From: Thauera sp. K11 | Lineage (GTDB): Bacteria > Pseudomonadota > Gammaproteobacteria > Burkholderiales > Rhodocyclaceae | DNA: 64,000 nucleotides | NCBI RefSeq assembly: GCF_002354895.1 | Contig: NZ_CP023439.1 | Span: 1,860,001-1,924,000 of the forward strand | Direction of reading: 5' to 3' | Shown: positions 26,437-36,602 of the stretch, in pieces | Layout of the letters: each line of letters begins with the position of its first letter | Position numbering within the stretch: position 1 is the first letter of the stretch | Made by a program: the position numbers and the translations under genes | Notes under the pieces: model-generated | What the model saw: only the letters and a program-made list of their open reading frames with translations | The model's database searches: none | What the model was told of the DNA's origin: nothing

Positions 26437-29400
26437 GTGAAAAAAATAATCGGCTTCTTCACTTCCACCTATTTCCTGGCCGTATTCGGGTTGCTGGTGG
26501 TGGGCTTGTCCATCTGGTTCGTGGGCCCCTTGCTGGCTTTCGACACCCTGCGCCCGTTGGCCTCGGTGGGCATGCGGGTGACGGTGATCGTCCTGCTGCT
26601 CTGCCTGGCGGTGCTGGTCCTGAAACGGCTGCCGGTGACGGCGCTCGGGCTGGTGGCCCTGAGCATTCTGGTCTGGCATGGCGGTCCGCTGTTCAAGGTC
26701 GATGGCACCGCGCCGCTGGCGAGCGAATTGGCCCGCATCCTGGCGATCTGCGTGCTGGTCGTGCCGTATCTGGTGTGGGGTTTGATCAATCTCGGCAGGA
26801 CGATTCAGCGGCACCCCGACTGGTTCAGGAAGATGTTCGGCATCGCTCCGAACCACGCCGACAAGACGCTGGCGGAAACGGAAATCAAGGCGCTCGGCGG
26901 CATCGTCGATCAGGCCCTGGCTCGCCTGAAGCAGATGCGGACCAGCGCCCGCGGGCTCGCCCGGCTTCTGGAAGGCCGGCGCTACCTCCATGAGCTGCCG
27001 TGGTACATGATCATCGGCAACCCCGGCGCGGGCAAGACGAGCGCCCTGCTCAATGCCGGCCTGAAGCTGCCGCTGCCCGAGCAGATGGACCGGGCCAGCC
27101 AGGGGCGGGAGCCGGCCGGCACCCAGCATTGCGTGTGGTGGCTGACCAACGAGGCGGTGCTGATCGATACGGCCGGCCACTATGCGCACCACGAAAGCTG
27201 CGGCGACGCGGCGAAGAGCCGCGCCGAGTGGGCGGGATTCCTCGGGCTGCTGCGCAAGCATCGGCCGCGCGCGCCGGTCAACGGGGCGATCGTCGCCATC
27301 AATATCGCCGAGTTCCTTGGGAAGACGGCCGCCGAACGCGCCAAGCTGGCGGCCGATATGCGCGGCCGCGTGATGGACCTGCGCGAATCCCTGGGCATCC
27401 GCTTTCCGGTGTATGTGGTCTTCACCAAGATGGACCTGATGGCGGGGTTCGAAGCGTACTTTTCCACGCTGACCGCCGAGGGACGTGGCCAGCCCTGGGG
27501 GTTTGCGCTGCCCTACGGGAAAGAGGCCACCGGCCCGGGAGAAAGCGGTCTCAAGGCATGGTGCGCGGAAGCCCTGGAGGCCCTGGCCCTGCGCCTGGAT
27601 GCCGGGCTGACCACCCGCCTGCGGGACGAATTCGATCCCGAGCGGCGCAGGCAATTGTCGCTGTTGCCCCAGGAGTTCGAGGCGCTGATCGAGCCTCTGT
27701 CGGAAATCCTCGAGGCCATTTTCCGGGACTCCCGCTACGACGGCACACAGGCATCGTCGACCTTGCGCGGCGTGTATTTCACCAGCGCCGCGCAGGCGCC
27801 GGCCAGCCTGATCGCCAACCCGGCAACCTTGTGGCAACGCTTGTCCCGGGCCTTTGCCGGCAAGCGCCCCGAAGAGCAGAACGCGCTCGCCGGGCTGGCG
27901 GCGGCGGTCGGCAATCGCAGCTATTTCCTCCACGACCTGTTCCACAGGCTGATCTTTCGCGAAGCGCATCTGGTGCGGCCGAACCTGCGCTGGGAAACCC
28001 GCTTCCGCCTGCTGCGCCTGGCGGGGCACGCCCTGGCGATATTGCTGTGCGCGTGGCTGCTGTCCGGCATCTGGGTGAGCAGCCGCAACAACGCGGGCTA
28101 CCTGGCGCAGGCCGCGGACAACGCCCAGACCCTGAGCACCCGCATGGAACAGTACGTCGCACGTCCGGACAACGCCCGCGTGCCGCGCATCCTGTCCGAC
28201 GTCCAGAACGTGCCCGCGTCCCCGGGGCTGGATCTGGTGTCCCCGGCCACCTCGTGGCGCTTCGGCCTCTATACGCCGACGGCGATCCTCGAAGCGAGCA
28301 GCGCCGCCTATGCCGCGCTGGAGGATCGCCTGCTGCTCCCTTTTGTGGTGCGGCGGATGGAAACTGCGCTGGCCGAGACCATCCGCCGGGGAGATGAAGC
28401 CCGGGCCTACGAGACGTTGCGGGCGTACTTGCTGCTCAACGACAAGGACCGGTACGTCGCCCGCGATGTGGCGGCATGGACGCGCCGGGATTGGGAGGCG
28501 GGCCGCGGCGGCGAGACCTTCGATGGAAACCCCGAGGTTCTGCGCCATATCCAGGCGCTGTTGAACGGCAGCCGGGTGGTGCAGTCGCCGCTGGCACGCA
28601 ACGAGGCGCTGATCCGCGAGGCGCGGGCCTATCTGGAAAGCAAGCCCTCGACGACCCGTGTGTACGAACGCCTGAAGAACCGCATGGCGGCGGATGCGCC
28701 GGAGGATTTCACCTTGCTGCTGGCGGTCGGCCCGCAGGCGGGGACGATCTTCTCGCTCAAGAGCGGGGCGTCCCTGGACCGCGGCATCGGGGGGATGTTC
28801 ACCTATGCCGGGTATCACGAACTGTTCAACAAGCGCCTGCCGGAATTGCTGCAATTCGTCCATGAGGACGACACCTGGGTCATGGGCCGGCGGGTCGCCA
28901 CCTTCCAGACGAGCGCCGCCGAAGCCGCGTCGGCGTTCGCCGGCGACAGCCCGCTGGCCGACGAAATCCGCCGCCTGTATCTGGTCGAGTACGCCAGCCA
29001 GTGGGAAGCGTTCCTTGGCGATATCCAGACCATCCGTGGCGAAACCCGGGCTTTCGATCTGCAGGTCCTGCGCACCCTGGCGGCACCGGATTCGCCGCTG
29101 ACGCGACTGGTGAAGGCGGCCGTCCGGGAAACCACCTTGTCGCGCCGGATCGCGGCGGAGAAGTCCCTGCTCGAAAGGGCGCAGGAGGAACTCGACAGGA
29201 AAGCCGGCGCGGCGGCAGGCAGTCTCGGCATTCGCAGCGAGGTCCGGCTGGAGCGCAAATTGGTGGACAGCCGATTCGCCGCCCTGCGGGAGATCGTCAC
29301 CGGCGAAGCCGATGCCGGCGCCGACGAACCTTCGGCGGGGCAGAAGGGTGGCCTCGAAGCCGTCAATTCGCTGATCAACGATTACTACACGCAACTGGTC

Positions 29401-30264
29401 GTCGCCGACAACACGCTGCTGGCCAACGGGATTCCGCTGGCCAGCGACGCGGGCGCCCGGCTGCGCCAGGAGGCGGCGAAGCTGCCCGCGCCGTTCAGGG
29501 GCGTGCTGTACGACCTGGTGACCGAGGGCAATCGGAAGATCAATGCCGGGGTCGGAGAAATCCTGATTTCCCAGGCGGAGGTTTCGCTGGGCGAATACTG
29601 CCGCAAGGCGATCGAAGGCAAGTTTCCGTTCGCGGCGAGCGAGCAGGATGTGGATGCGGATGACTTCTCGCGGCTCTTTTCCGCGGGCGGCTTGATGGAC
29701 GCGTTCTTCGAGAAAAACCTGAAGGCTTACGTCGACACGACCACCACGCCCTGGCGCTACAAGCAGGATGCGCCCGGCATGCCGCCGGTGGCCGGCCCGC
29801 CGCTGGATGCCTTTGCCCGGGCGCAGGTCATCCGGGATGCCTTCTTCCGCGAGCCGGGCGGAAAGCGCATGGCCTGGAAAGCCGATATCCGCATTGCCGA
29901 AATGGACCCGATGATCACGGCGCTGACCCTGGACATCGATGGGCAGGTGCAGCGCTACGCGCATGGCCCGGTGGCACCGTGGAACGTATTCTGGCCCGGC
30001 CCGAAAGGCGGTGCGCAGGCCGGGATCACCGCCGATCCGCGCATCCGGTACGACACGTCGTCGCTGACGGCGCAGGGGCCGTGGGCCTTGTTCCGCCTGC
30101 TGGAAATGGGGGCGGTGCAGGCCACCGCCAATGCCGGCCGGATCAATGTCGATTACGACCTGGACGGGCGCCGGGTCCGGCTCGACGTGCTGGGCGCCAG
30201 CCATGGCAATCCGCTGACCGCCGATCTGCTGCGCGGCTTCAAGTGCCCTGGGCGGTCGATATGA
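26437..30264 (+). CDS. tssM: T6SS membrane protein TssM (IcmF/VasK)
   Basis: A 1275-residue inner-membrane scaffold. Hydrophobic segments lie near residues 7-32, 45-75 and 95-120. The cytoplasmic NTPase domain carries Walker A GNPGAGKT at 194-201. A further membrane segment (HALAILLCAWLLSGIWVSS) follows near 535, and the rest is the periplasmic IcmF-related and VasK regions that meet TssJ. The start is GTG at 26437, reading KKIIGFFTSTYFLAVFGLLV. Open sequence upstream overlaps tssL in another frame. Its outer-membrane partner TssJ is truncated in this locus. The stop overlaps tagF (ATGA). Confidence 0.95.
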   Translation: MKKIIGFFTSTYFLAVFGLLVVGLSIWFVGPLLAFDTLRPLASVGMRVTVIVLLLCLAVLVLKRLPVTALGLVALSILVWHGGPLFKVDGTAPLASELARILAICVLVVPYLVWGLINLGRTIQRHPDWFRKMFGIAPNHADKTLAETEIKALGGIVDQALARLKQMRTSARGLARLLEGRRYLHELPWYMIIGNPGAGKTSALLNAGLKLPLPEQMDRASQGREPAGTQHCVWWLTNEAVLIDTAGHYAHHESCGDAAKSRAEWAGFLGLLRKHRPRAPVNGAIVAINIAEFLGKTAAERAKLAADMRGRVMDLRESLGIRFPVYVVFTKMDLMAGFEAYFSTLTAEGRGQPWGFALPYGKEATGPGESGLKAWCAEALEALALRLDAGLTTRLRDEFDPERRRQLSLLPQEFEALIEPLSEILEAIFRDSRYDGTQASSTLRGVYFTSAAQAPASLIANPATLWQRLSRAFAGKRPEEQNALAGLAAAVGNRSYFLHDLFHRLIFREAHLVRPNLRWETRFRLLRLAGHALAILLCAWLLSGIWVSSRNNAGYLAQAADNAQTLSTRMEQYVARPDNARVPRILSDVQNVPASPGLDLVSPATSWRFGLYTPTAILEASSAAYAALEDRLLLPFVVRRMETALAETIRRGDEARAYETLRAYLLLNDKDRYVARDVAAWTRRDWEAGRGGETFDGNPEVLRHIQALLNGSRVVQSPLARNEALIREARAYLESKPSTTRVYERLKNRMAADAPEDFTLLLAVGPQAGTIFSLKSGASLDRGIGGMFTYAGYHELFNKRLPELLQFVHEDDTWVMGRRVATFQTSAAEAASAFAGDSPLADEIRRLYLVEYASQWEAFLGDIQTIRGETRAFDLQVLRTLAAPDSPLTRLVKAAVRETTLSRRIAAEKSLLERAQEELDRKAGAAAGSLGIRSEVRLERKLVDSRFAALREIVTGEADAGADEPSAGQKGGLEAVNSLINDYYTQLVVADNTLLANGIPLASDAGARLRQEAAKLPAPFRGVLYDLVTEGNRKINAGVGEILISQAEVSLGEYCRKAIEGKFPFAASEQDVDADDFSRLFSAGGLMDAFFEKNLKAYVDTTTTPWRYKQDAPGMPPVAGPPLDAFARAQVIRDAFFREPGGKRMAWKADIRIAEMDPMITALTLDIDGQVQRYAHGPVAPWNVFWPGPKGGAQAGITADPRIRYDTSSLTAQGPWALFRLLEMGAVQATANAGRINVDYDLDGRRVRLDVLGASHGNPLTADLLRGFKCPGRSI

Positions 30265-31109
30265 TCCGCCGGTTCTTCCGCCGCTACCTTGCGGCCCCGC
30301 TGCCTGCGCCGTCGGTGTGGGGAAAGCTGCCGGCCTTGGGCGACTACGTCAGCCGGCATGCCAGCCCGGCCGACATCGCGGCCTGGCAGCGGTGGTTCGA
30401 GGTCTATCCGCTCGACCGCCTGTCCGAGTCTGCGATCGATCTGGACGAGGCCCCGCCCGCCAGGGCAGCCGCGTCCGACCGCTGGCTGTCGACCGAGCCG
30501 GTGGCGGTGCCGGGTCGGGAACATCCCTTGCCGTGGTGCTTCATCCTGCCGCCCGACGCACTGCCGCAGGCACCCCGCCTGCCGGCCGGACTGCCGGTCA
30601 TCGGCGTGATGGCCCGCTCCTGCGACCGGGTGGGGCGGCTGCATCCGCTCGTCGTCTGGCAGAGCGTGCAGCCGCGCTGGCTGGTCGATCACCGGCAGAC
30701 GCAGGAATGGCTGTTCTGGCTGTCGAGTTATCTGGTCTGCCACACCTTGCCGTATTCGACGCCCGAGGCGTTCAACCCGGTGCCGTTTCTCGACCTGCTG
30801 GATGCGCTGTGGCACACGGCCTCTCCCGGCCCGGCCGCCCGCCTGGGGCTGGCGCCGAAGCCCTTGCCCGACGGCGAGCTGACACGCCTGATCGCCGAGG
30901 CGAAGCCGGCGGGCCTGTTCCGGGCCAAGCGCAATCCCGCTGACGATCTCGCCGGGGTTCGTCACCTGCCCTGGGCAGACTGGCCGCTGGCGGCCATACG
31001 GCCCATGGGTTTCGGCCAGCGCCGTGCTTATTTCTGGCAGCACGCGGCAAACGGCGAATACGTCGGACTGGCGGCGCCGCAGGTCGGCTGGCGGGGGGAG
31101 CGTCCATGA
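30261..31109 (+). CDS. tagF: T6SS-associated protein TagF (ImpM family)
   Basis: A 282-residue cytoplasmic protein with the TagF/ImpM entry signature WGKLPALGDYVSRHAS near residue 20 and LPWCFILPPDALP further on. In Pseudomonas aeruginosa TagF represses T6SS assembly post-translationally by binding the FHA protein; the same role is inferred here. It overlaps tssM upstream and tagK downstream by 4 bases each, so it is translationally coupled to both. No kinase/phosphatase pair (PpkA/PppA) is in the window. Confidence 0.85.
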   Translation: MIRRFFRRYLAAPLPAPSVWGKLPALGDYVSRHASPADIAAWQRWFEVYPLDRLSESAIDLDEAPPARAAASDRWLSTEPVAVPGREHPLPWCFILPPDALPQAPRLPAGLPVIGVMARSCDRVGRLHPLVVWQSVQPRWLVDHRQTQEWLFWLSSYLVCHTLPYSTPEAFNPVPFLDLLDALWHTASPGPAARLGLAPKPLPDGELTRLIAEAKPAGLFRAKRNPADDLAGVRHLPWADWPLAAIRPMGFGQRRAYFWQHAANGEYVGLAAPQVGWRGERP

Positions 31110-32023
31110 GCTTCCCGATCCGTTTGCGCGTGGTCCGTCAGGCCGGGCTGGGCGTCGACCAGGTGGTCGGCTGCGCCCCGGCGCGGCCCGGCGCGCGCCT
31201 GGCGCTGCCGGGGTTCGGCGGGGAGACGGCCGTCTCCGTCATCGAATGGGATGAGGGGGCGTGGCGCCTGCATCACCGATGCGACGGCCTGTGCTTCTAC
31301 CTGAACGAACAGACGCTGCATCCGGGCGCCTCGGTGCCTGTGGCCTGCGGCGACATCCTGGAAGCGGGCCTGCGGCGCTATGTCGTCGAGCAGGCCGACG
31401 CGGCCGACCTTACCTGCGCAGAGACGGGTTCTTCGGAGCCGTCATGGGCATCGGACGGGATGCTGCTGCCGGGCGCCGATCCGTTCGACATCGTTCCGGC
31501 CCCTTTCGACCCGGATTCGCCGACAGGGCCGGAAAGGCATGCCCCGCCTGACGACGGCGTGAATGATCCGGGCAGCGGCGTGCTGGCGCATCTGAATCGC
31601 GCGTACTTCCGGGCGCTTTACGACCCCGAGGCGGGCAGCGCGCCCCTGGTGCCGCAGCAGCGCGTTCAGCTTGCCCACACGGGCGATGTCGTGCGGGACG
31701 ACGCGGCATTGACGCTGGAGGAGTTCACGGTCGGCGTCATGGACATCGACATGGCCATCGCCCGCCTGGGGAGCGATGCGGCGGACGCGCCGTCGGCGGA
31801 GCGCGAAGACGTCCTGTGGCTGTTCGCGCCATCGGGCGCACTGCCGCCAGCCCGGCTCGCGCTGCCGCCGCTCACCCGGCACGATCACCACGTCATGGGC
31901 ATCGACAGCGCCCAGGCGTTCGACCGCGGCACGGCGATCGCCCAGCCGGACGAACAGGCCGGCATCGGCGCCTTCGGACCGGGCCGGAAGACAGGGATGA
32001 GCGACGATGCGCCGACCCGATGA
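31106..32023 (+). CDS. tagK: T6SS-associated protein, TagK-like with degenerate FHA-like N-terminus
   Basis: 305 residues. The first ~95 residues form a beta-rich region (RLALPGFGGETAVSVIEW, then GDILEAGLRRYVVE) resembling an FHA fold without clear phosphothreonine-binding residues. The C-terminal part has LTLEEFTVGVMDIDMAIARL and EDVLWLFAP, which I associate with TagK proteins of betaproteobacterial T6SS clusters. The role is unknown, possibly regulatory through TagF. It overlaps tagF by 4 bases and tssE by 17. Confidence 0.62.
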   Translation: MSFPIRLRVVRQAGLGVDQVVGCAPARPGARLALPGFGGETAVSVIEWDEGAWRLHHRCDGLCFYLNEQTLHPGASVPVACGDILEAGLRRYVVEQADAADLTCAETGSSEPSWASDGMLLPGADPFDIVPAPFDPDSPTGPERHAPPDDGVNDPGSGVLAHLNRAYFRALYDPEAGSAPLVPQQRVQLAHTGDVVRDDAALTLEEFTVGVMDIDMAIARLGSDAADAPSAEREDVLWLFAPSGALPPARLALPPLTRHDHHVMGIDSAQAFDRGTAIAQPDEQAGIGAFGPGRKTGMSDDAPTR

Positions 32024-32522
32024 CGATTCTCCGCGCCGCCCGCAGGCGCATCTGCTGCCGACGCTGCTCGATCGCCTGGTCGACGAAGAGCCCGCCAAGC
32101 AAAGCGAAGCGCCCGAGCGCTATGCCGTCAGCCAGAAGCGCATGCGCGAGATCGTGCAGCGCGACCTTTCGTGGCTGCTGAATGCGACCAGCCTGGAGGA
32201 TGAGCTGGATCGTGGCCGCCATCCGGCGGCGGCGTCTTCGGTCGTCAATTACGGCGTGCCGCCCTTTGCCGGGAAGTTCATGACCGAACGCAACTGGAGC
32301 GACATCGAAAAAATCATTCGCGGCGCGATCAGGGATTTCGAGCCGCGCCTGATTCCCGAGTCCGTGCAGGTGGTCCCGCTGGTGGAGGCCGGCGGCGACC
32401 ATCACTACAACGTCCTGCTGTTCGAAATCCGGGGGCTGATCCACATGCAGCCCTATCCCGCCGAATTCATGGTGCAAAGCGCCCTGGATCTGGAAACCAG
32501 CCGCCTCGACTTCAGGCTCTGA
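32007..32522 (+). CDS. tssE: T6SS baseplate subunit TssE (gp25-like)
   Basis: A 171-residue homologue of phage T4 gp25, which joins the sheath to the baseplate. Typical segments are HLLPTLLDRLVDEEP, RDLSWLLNATSLEDE, SSVVNYGVPPFAG and the LIPESVQV region. The length is normal. It overlaps tagK by 17 bases, and tssF starts 5 bases after its stop, so E-F-G-A form one tightly packed unit. Confidence 0.94.
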   Translation: MRRPDDDSPRRPQAHLLPTLLDRLVDEEPAKQSEAPERYAVSQKRMREIVQRDLSWLLNATSLEDELDRGRHPAAASSVVNYGVPPFAGKFMTERNWSDIEKIIRGAIRDFEPRLIPESVQVVPLVEAGGDHHYNVLLFEIRGLIHMQPYPAEFMVQSALDLETSRLDFRL

Positions 32523-32527
32523 CCCTC

Positions 32528-34408
32528 ATGGACCCCCGACTTCTCGATTATTACAACCAGGAACTGACCTTCATGCGCGAGATGGCGGGCGATTTCGCCC
32601 GCCAGCACCCGAAGATCGCGCGCCGTCTGGGCATGCAGGGTATCGAGGTGGCCGATCCCTATGTCGAACGGCTGATCGAGGCGTTCTGCCTGCTGTCGGC
32701 GCGCACGCAGATCAAGCTGGATGCGGAGTTTCCCCGTTTCACGCAACGGCTGCTCGAAGTCATCTACCCCAATTACGTCGCGCCCACGCCTTCCATGGCG
32801 GTGGCGCAACTGCACCCGGCCTTCGACGAGGCCGATTTTTCCCGCGGCTTCGTCCTGCCGCGCGGCAGCGCACTGGGTGCGCGGATCGCGCCCGGCGAAC
32901 GGACGGCCTGCGAGTTCCGCACTGCGCAGGACGTCACGCTGTGGCCGATCGCGATCACGGAAGCGCGCCTCACCGGAGTGCCGCCGGATATTCCGGCGCT
33001 GGAACGCTACGTGCCCCCTCACGCGCAGATCAGGGGCGCCTTGCGCTTGCGCCTGCGCATGCTGGGCAAGGGTGGCTTTTCGGCGATCAAGGGGCTGGAT
33101 CGGCTGCCGGTCTATCTGGCGGGCGAAGAGCGGATTGCCTCCCATCTTCTGGAACTGATTCACACGGCAAGCCTCGCGACCCTGAGCGGAGAGCCGGGCC
33201 GGCTGGGCAAGGAAGCCCACGTGGTGAATCGGAATGCGGTGGGGAAGATCGGCCTCGATCCGGGCGAGAGCTGCCTGCCCCTACAGTGGAACAGCTTCCA
33301 CGGCCACAACCTGCTGCAGGAATATTTCGCCTGCCCGGCCCGCTTCTTCTTCTTCGCGTTGAACCATCTGGCGCCCGGTTTGAGCCGTATTGCCGGCGAC
33401 GAGGCGGAAATCGTCGTCCTGCTCGACAAGTTGCCGGGATCGCTGGCCGATCATGTCGATGCGAAGCAGTTCGCGCTGTTCTGCACGCCCATCATCAACC
33501 TGTTTCCCAAACACACCGATCGCGTCGAGGTGCAGATCGGGCAGAGCGAATTCCATCTGGTGCCGGATCGCGCCCGCCCCCTCGATTACGAGGTGTTCTC
33601 CGTCGCCGAGCTTTACGGCCAGCGGGCGGCCGATACCGAGGAGGTCGTATTCCGCCCCCTTTATCAGACCCTGAACAACGACGAGGGCAATTACGGGCGC
33701 TATTTCTCGATCCGGCGGGAGCGCCGCCTGCTCTCCGAGTCGGCGCGCAAATACGGCACGCGGACGCCCTACGTCGGCACGGAGATATTCCTGTCGCTGG
33801 TCGATCAGAACGAGGCGCCGTTCCCCGAGGACGTCCGCTATCTGTCGGTACGGGCCTGGGCGACCAATCGCGACCTGCCGATGCTGGTGCCGCGCAATGG
33901 CCATGACGACCTGACCGTCCCGGATTCGACGCCGGTGACGGCCTGCGGCCTGCTGCGCCCGCCATCGATTCCGCGGCCGCCGCTGGCCGACGGCGAACTC
34001 GCCTGGCGCCTGATCCGCCAGTTGAGCCTGAACTACGTCCCGCTTTCCGACCTGGATGGCCGCCAGGGCGGGCAGGCGCTTCGCGAACTGCTCCGCCTCT
34101 TCGTCGGCAGCGACGACAAGGTCCATCTGCAGCAGATCGGCGGGCTGGTCGGTGCCACGACCACGGCGGTCACCCGGCGGCTGCCGGGTAACGGGCCGCT
34201 GGTGTACGGACGGGGCATCCGGGTACGGCTGACCGTCGATGAGGGCAATTTCTCGGGCATCAGTCCCTACCTGATGGGCCTGATCCTGGAGCGCTACGTC
34301 ACGCGCCACGTCTCGGTCAACGTCTTCACCGAGACGGAACTGACGTCGATGCAGCGCGGCACGATCGCGCGCTGGCAACCCCGGCCCGGAACGCGGAGCG
34401 CGACATGA
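32528..34408 (+). CDS. tssF: T6SS baseplate subunit TssF
   Basis: A 626-residue baseplate wedge protein. It opens MDPRLLDYYNQELTFMREMA and continues with the family segments FARQHPKIARRLGM, DPYVERLIEAFCLL and LLEVIYPNYVAPTPSM. The full length is intact. The stop overlaps the tssG start by 4 bases (ATGA). It works with TssG, TssE and TssK in a wedge around VgrG. Confidence 0.96.
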   Translation: MDPRLLDYYNQELTFMREMAGDFARQHPKIARRLGMQGIEVADPYVERLIEAFCLLSARTQIKLDAEFPRFTQRLLEVIYPNYVAPTPSMAVAQLHPAFDEADFSRGFVLPRGSALGARIAPGERTACEFRTAQDVTLWPIAITEARLTGVPPDIPALERYVPPHAQIRGALRLRLRMLGKGGFSAIKGLDRLPVYLAGEERIASHLLELIHTASLATLSGEPGRLGKEAHVVNRNAVGKIGLDPGESCLPLQWNSFHGHNLLQEYFACPARFFFFALNHLAPGLSRIAGDEAEIVVLLDKLPGSLADHVDAKQFALFCTPIINLFPKHTDRVEVQIGQSEFHLVPDRARPLDYEVFSVAELYGQRAADTEEVVFRPLYQTLNNDEGNYGRYFSIRRERRLLSESARKYGTRTPYVGTEIFLSLVDQNEAPFPEDVRYLSVRAWATNRDLPMLVPRNGHDDLTVPDSTPVTACGLLRPPSIPRPPLADGELAWRLIRQLSLNYVPLSDLDGRQGGQALRELLRLFVGSDDKVHLQQIGGLVGATTTAVTRRLPGNGPLVYGRGIRVRLTVDEGNFSGISPYLMGLILERYVTRHVSVNVFTETELTSMQRGTIARWQPRPGTRSAT

Positions 34409-35424
34409 ACCCCTTCGACGCGCCGATGGCGGAAATCGCCCGCCACGTCCCGCTACCCGACCGGCCGGTCTGGCGCTACGAGTTCTACGGGCTGATGCGG
34501 TGGCTGTCCGCCGTCCGGCAGGACAAGCCGCCGGTCGGCGAAGCCCTGCGCCCCCAGCAGGAAACGTTCCGCCTGGGGCAGAAACCGTCGATGGCCTTCG
34601 CCCCCAGGGAGATCGCCGATCTGCGCCAGGATGGCGGCCTGCTGCGCATCCGCCTCCATGGTCTCGGCCTGCTCGGCCCCAATGGGGCGATGCCCCTGCA
34701 GTTCACCGATTTCATCCGCGACCGCGCGGAGGCGCATCAGGATACGACCCTCGCCGATTTCCTGGATGTCTTCCACCATCGCCATCTCTCGGCGATGTAC
34801 CGGGCCTGGGCCAACAGCCAGGCGGCAGCCGGCCTGGATCGGCCGCAGGACGAAAGGTTTTCCCGCTACGTGGATCGGCTGGCGGGATGCGAGGCCGGGC
34901 AGCCCTCCGTCCTGCCCGGGCATGCCCGCCTGTGCGCCGCGGCGCATCTCGTGCGCGAAGCGCGCAATCCCGCGGGGATGGCGTCGACCCTGTCGAATTT
35001 CTTCGGTGTCCCGATCGAGGTCGAGGAGTTCGTGCCGCGCTGGGTCCGGATCAATGACGAGGACGTCACCCTGCTCGGCGCACCGGGGCAGGCGTCGATG
35101 CTGGGCGACGGAGCTTTTGCCGGAGAGCACATCCTCGACTGCCAGCACGGCTTCCGGCTGATCATCGGCCCGCTCTCGCTGGAAGACTATCTGAGCTTCA
35201 CGCCGACCGGCCACAACCTGCCGCTGCTGGTCGAATGGGTGCGGGCCTTCGTCGGATTCGAATTCGCCTGGGAGGCCGAACTGCGCATCGCGCCACGCGC
35301 GGCACCCGGTGCGCGGGTCGGCTCCGAAGAGCGGCTGGGCTGGTCCACCTGGCTGGGAGAAGGCGACGCCGAGACGCCGACCACCGGCATGATATTCGAC
35401 CCCGAAGAGGCCATGACCGCATGA
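34405..35424 (+). CDS. tssG: T6SS baseplate subunit TssG
   Basis: A 339-residue partner of TssF. Characteristic segments are WRYEFYGLMRWLSAV, the LGPNGAMPLQFTDFIRDR signature, FLDVFHHRHLSAMYRAW and FFGVPIEVEEFVPRWV. It overlaps tssF and tssA by 4 bases on each side. No defects are seen. Confidence 0.96.
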   Translation: MNPFDAPMAEIARHVPLPDRPVWRYEFYGLMRWLSAVRQDKPPVGEALRPQQETFRLGQKPSMAFAPREIADLRQDGGLLRIRLHGLGLLGPNGAMPLQFTDFIRDRAEAHQDTTLADFLDVFHHRHLSAMYRAWANSQAAAGLDRPQDERFSRYVDRLAGCEAGQPSVLPGHARLCAAAHLVREARNPAGMASTLSNFFGVPIEVEEFVPRWVRINDEDVTLLGAPGQASMLGDGAFAGEHILDCQHGFRLIIGPLSLEDYLSFTPTGHNLPLLVEWVRAFVGFEFAWEAELRIAPRAAPGARVGSEERLGWSTWLGEGDAETPTTGMIFDPEEAMTA

Positions 35425-36536
35425 GCAAGAAACCGGCGGCGCCATTGCCGCCAACCCGTGCTGCCCGATATCTGCGCTTTCTGGAATCCGTCTCCGCCAC
35501 GGCGCCATGCGGTGCCGATCTGGAGTACCACCCCGATCTGATGGTGGTCCAGACCCGCGTCATGCCTCAGGAAGCTGCGCAATACGGGGAGTTCGTCGCA
35601 CCGCGGGAAGCGGTGAATTGGCATGAAATCGAGACGCTGGTCCTCGCCCTGCTCGAACAGGGCCGCGATATCCGGGCGCTCGTGCTGCTGCTGCGATGCC
35701 GCATCCAGATCGCCGGCGCCGAGGGCGCCTGCCAGGGGCTGTGGCTGCTGGCGGAACTGCTGGCGCGCTATCCGGATGACATCCATCCCCGCCGATGCGT
35801 CGATGGCGAGACGGACCCTGTCCTGCAGGCCAACGCCCTGGCGCTGCTCGCCGACGTCGTGGAAGACATGCGGGAGATCGTCGTCGACGACGGGACCGCC
35901 ACCCGCCTGACGCTACGCGATATCGAGCGCGCCCAGGCCATTCCCCGCGCCGGCGATGCGCGCGACATGGAGAGCATCCGGATTCAGTTGGCCGCCCTCC
36001 ATGCCGGGGGACGGCCCGAGCTGCGTGCGTTGATCGAATGCCGGATCGAGATCGCGCGGATCGAGGCGTGGGCAAGGCGGATGTTGATGGCCGATGCGCC
36101 GGATCTGGCACGCCTGACGCGGCTGTTCCAGGTGTTTGCCTGCTTCGCCGCCCCGGATGCCGGCGATGGCGGGGAGGCACCGTCGGGAACGGACGCACCT
36201 GCCATGCAGGCAACGACGGCCGATGACGCACCCGGAGCCGATACGCGCGCCGCCGAGCCTGCAGCGCCCCAAGCGTCTGCCGCGCCGCCGCAGATGGCCA
36301 AAGCGCCGCCGGATGAATGCGCCGTGGCAACCGGGGGCTTGCCGGGGGCCATTGCCAGCCGCGGCGAGGCGCTGGCTCATGTGCGGGCGGCACGGCAGTG
36401 GTTCGAATCGATGGAGCCCAGCAGCCCGGTCGCCGACCTGTTGCGACAGGCCGAACGGCTGACCGGCAGGCGCTATGCGGACATTGCCGATGCGATCCCG
36501 CGCGACTTGCTGGCGCGCTGGCGGGAGGACGACTGA
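35421..36536 (+). CDS. tssA: T6SS assembly-cap protein TssA (ImpA domain)
   Basis: 371 residues. The N-terminal ImpA domain includes APCGADLEYHPD, WHEIETLVLALLEQGRDIRA and LLAELLARYPDDIHP. A long alanine/proline-rich linker (about 255-305) separates it from a short C-terminal segment, ASRGEALAHVRAARQWFESM, with EPSSPVADLLRQAERL. That short form matches TssA proteins that stay at the baseplate. The start overlaps the tssG stop. It ends the core secretion genes. Confidence 0.93.
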   Translation: MSKKPAAPLPPTRAARYLRFLESVSATAPCGADLEYHPDLMVVQTRVMPQEAAQYGEFVAPREAVNWHEIETLVLALLEQGRDIRALVLLLRCRIQIAGAEGACQGLWLLAELLARYPDDIHPRRCVDGETDPVLQANALALLADVVEDMREIVVDDGTATRLTLRDIERAQAIPRAGDARDMESIRIQLAALHAGGRPELRALIECRIEIARIEAWARRMLMADAPDLARLTRLFQVFACFAAPDAGDGGEAPSGTDAPAMQATTADDAPGADTRAAEPAAPQASAAPPQMAKAPPDECAVATGGLPGAIASRGEALAHVRAARQWFESMEPSSPVADLLRQAERLTGRRYADIADAIPRDLLARWREDD

Positions 36537-36602
36537 TGTGCACGCATGGCGGGCCTGCCGTCTTGAACGATATCCGTGGTGATCGTAGGGGTTGGGAAAG
36601 TC

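Noticed and set aside
26212..30204. A 1330-codon minus-strand open frame opposite tssM
   Set aside because: Compositionally biased (His/Arg/Gln-rich), with no domain. tssM on the other strand is unambiguous.
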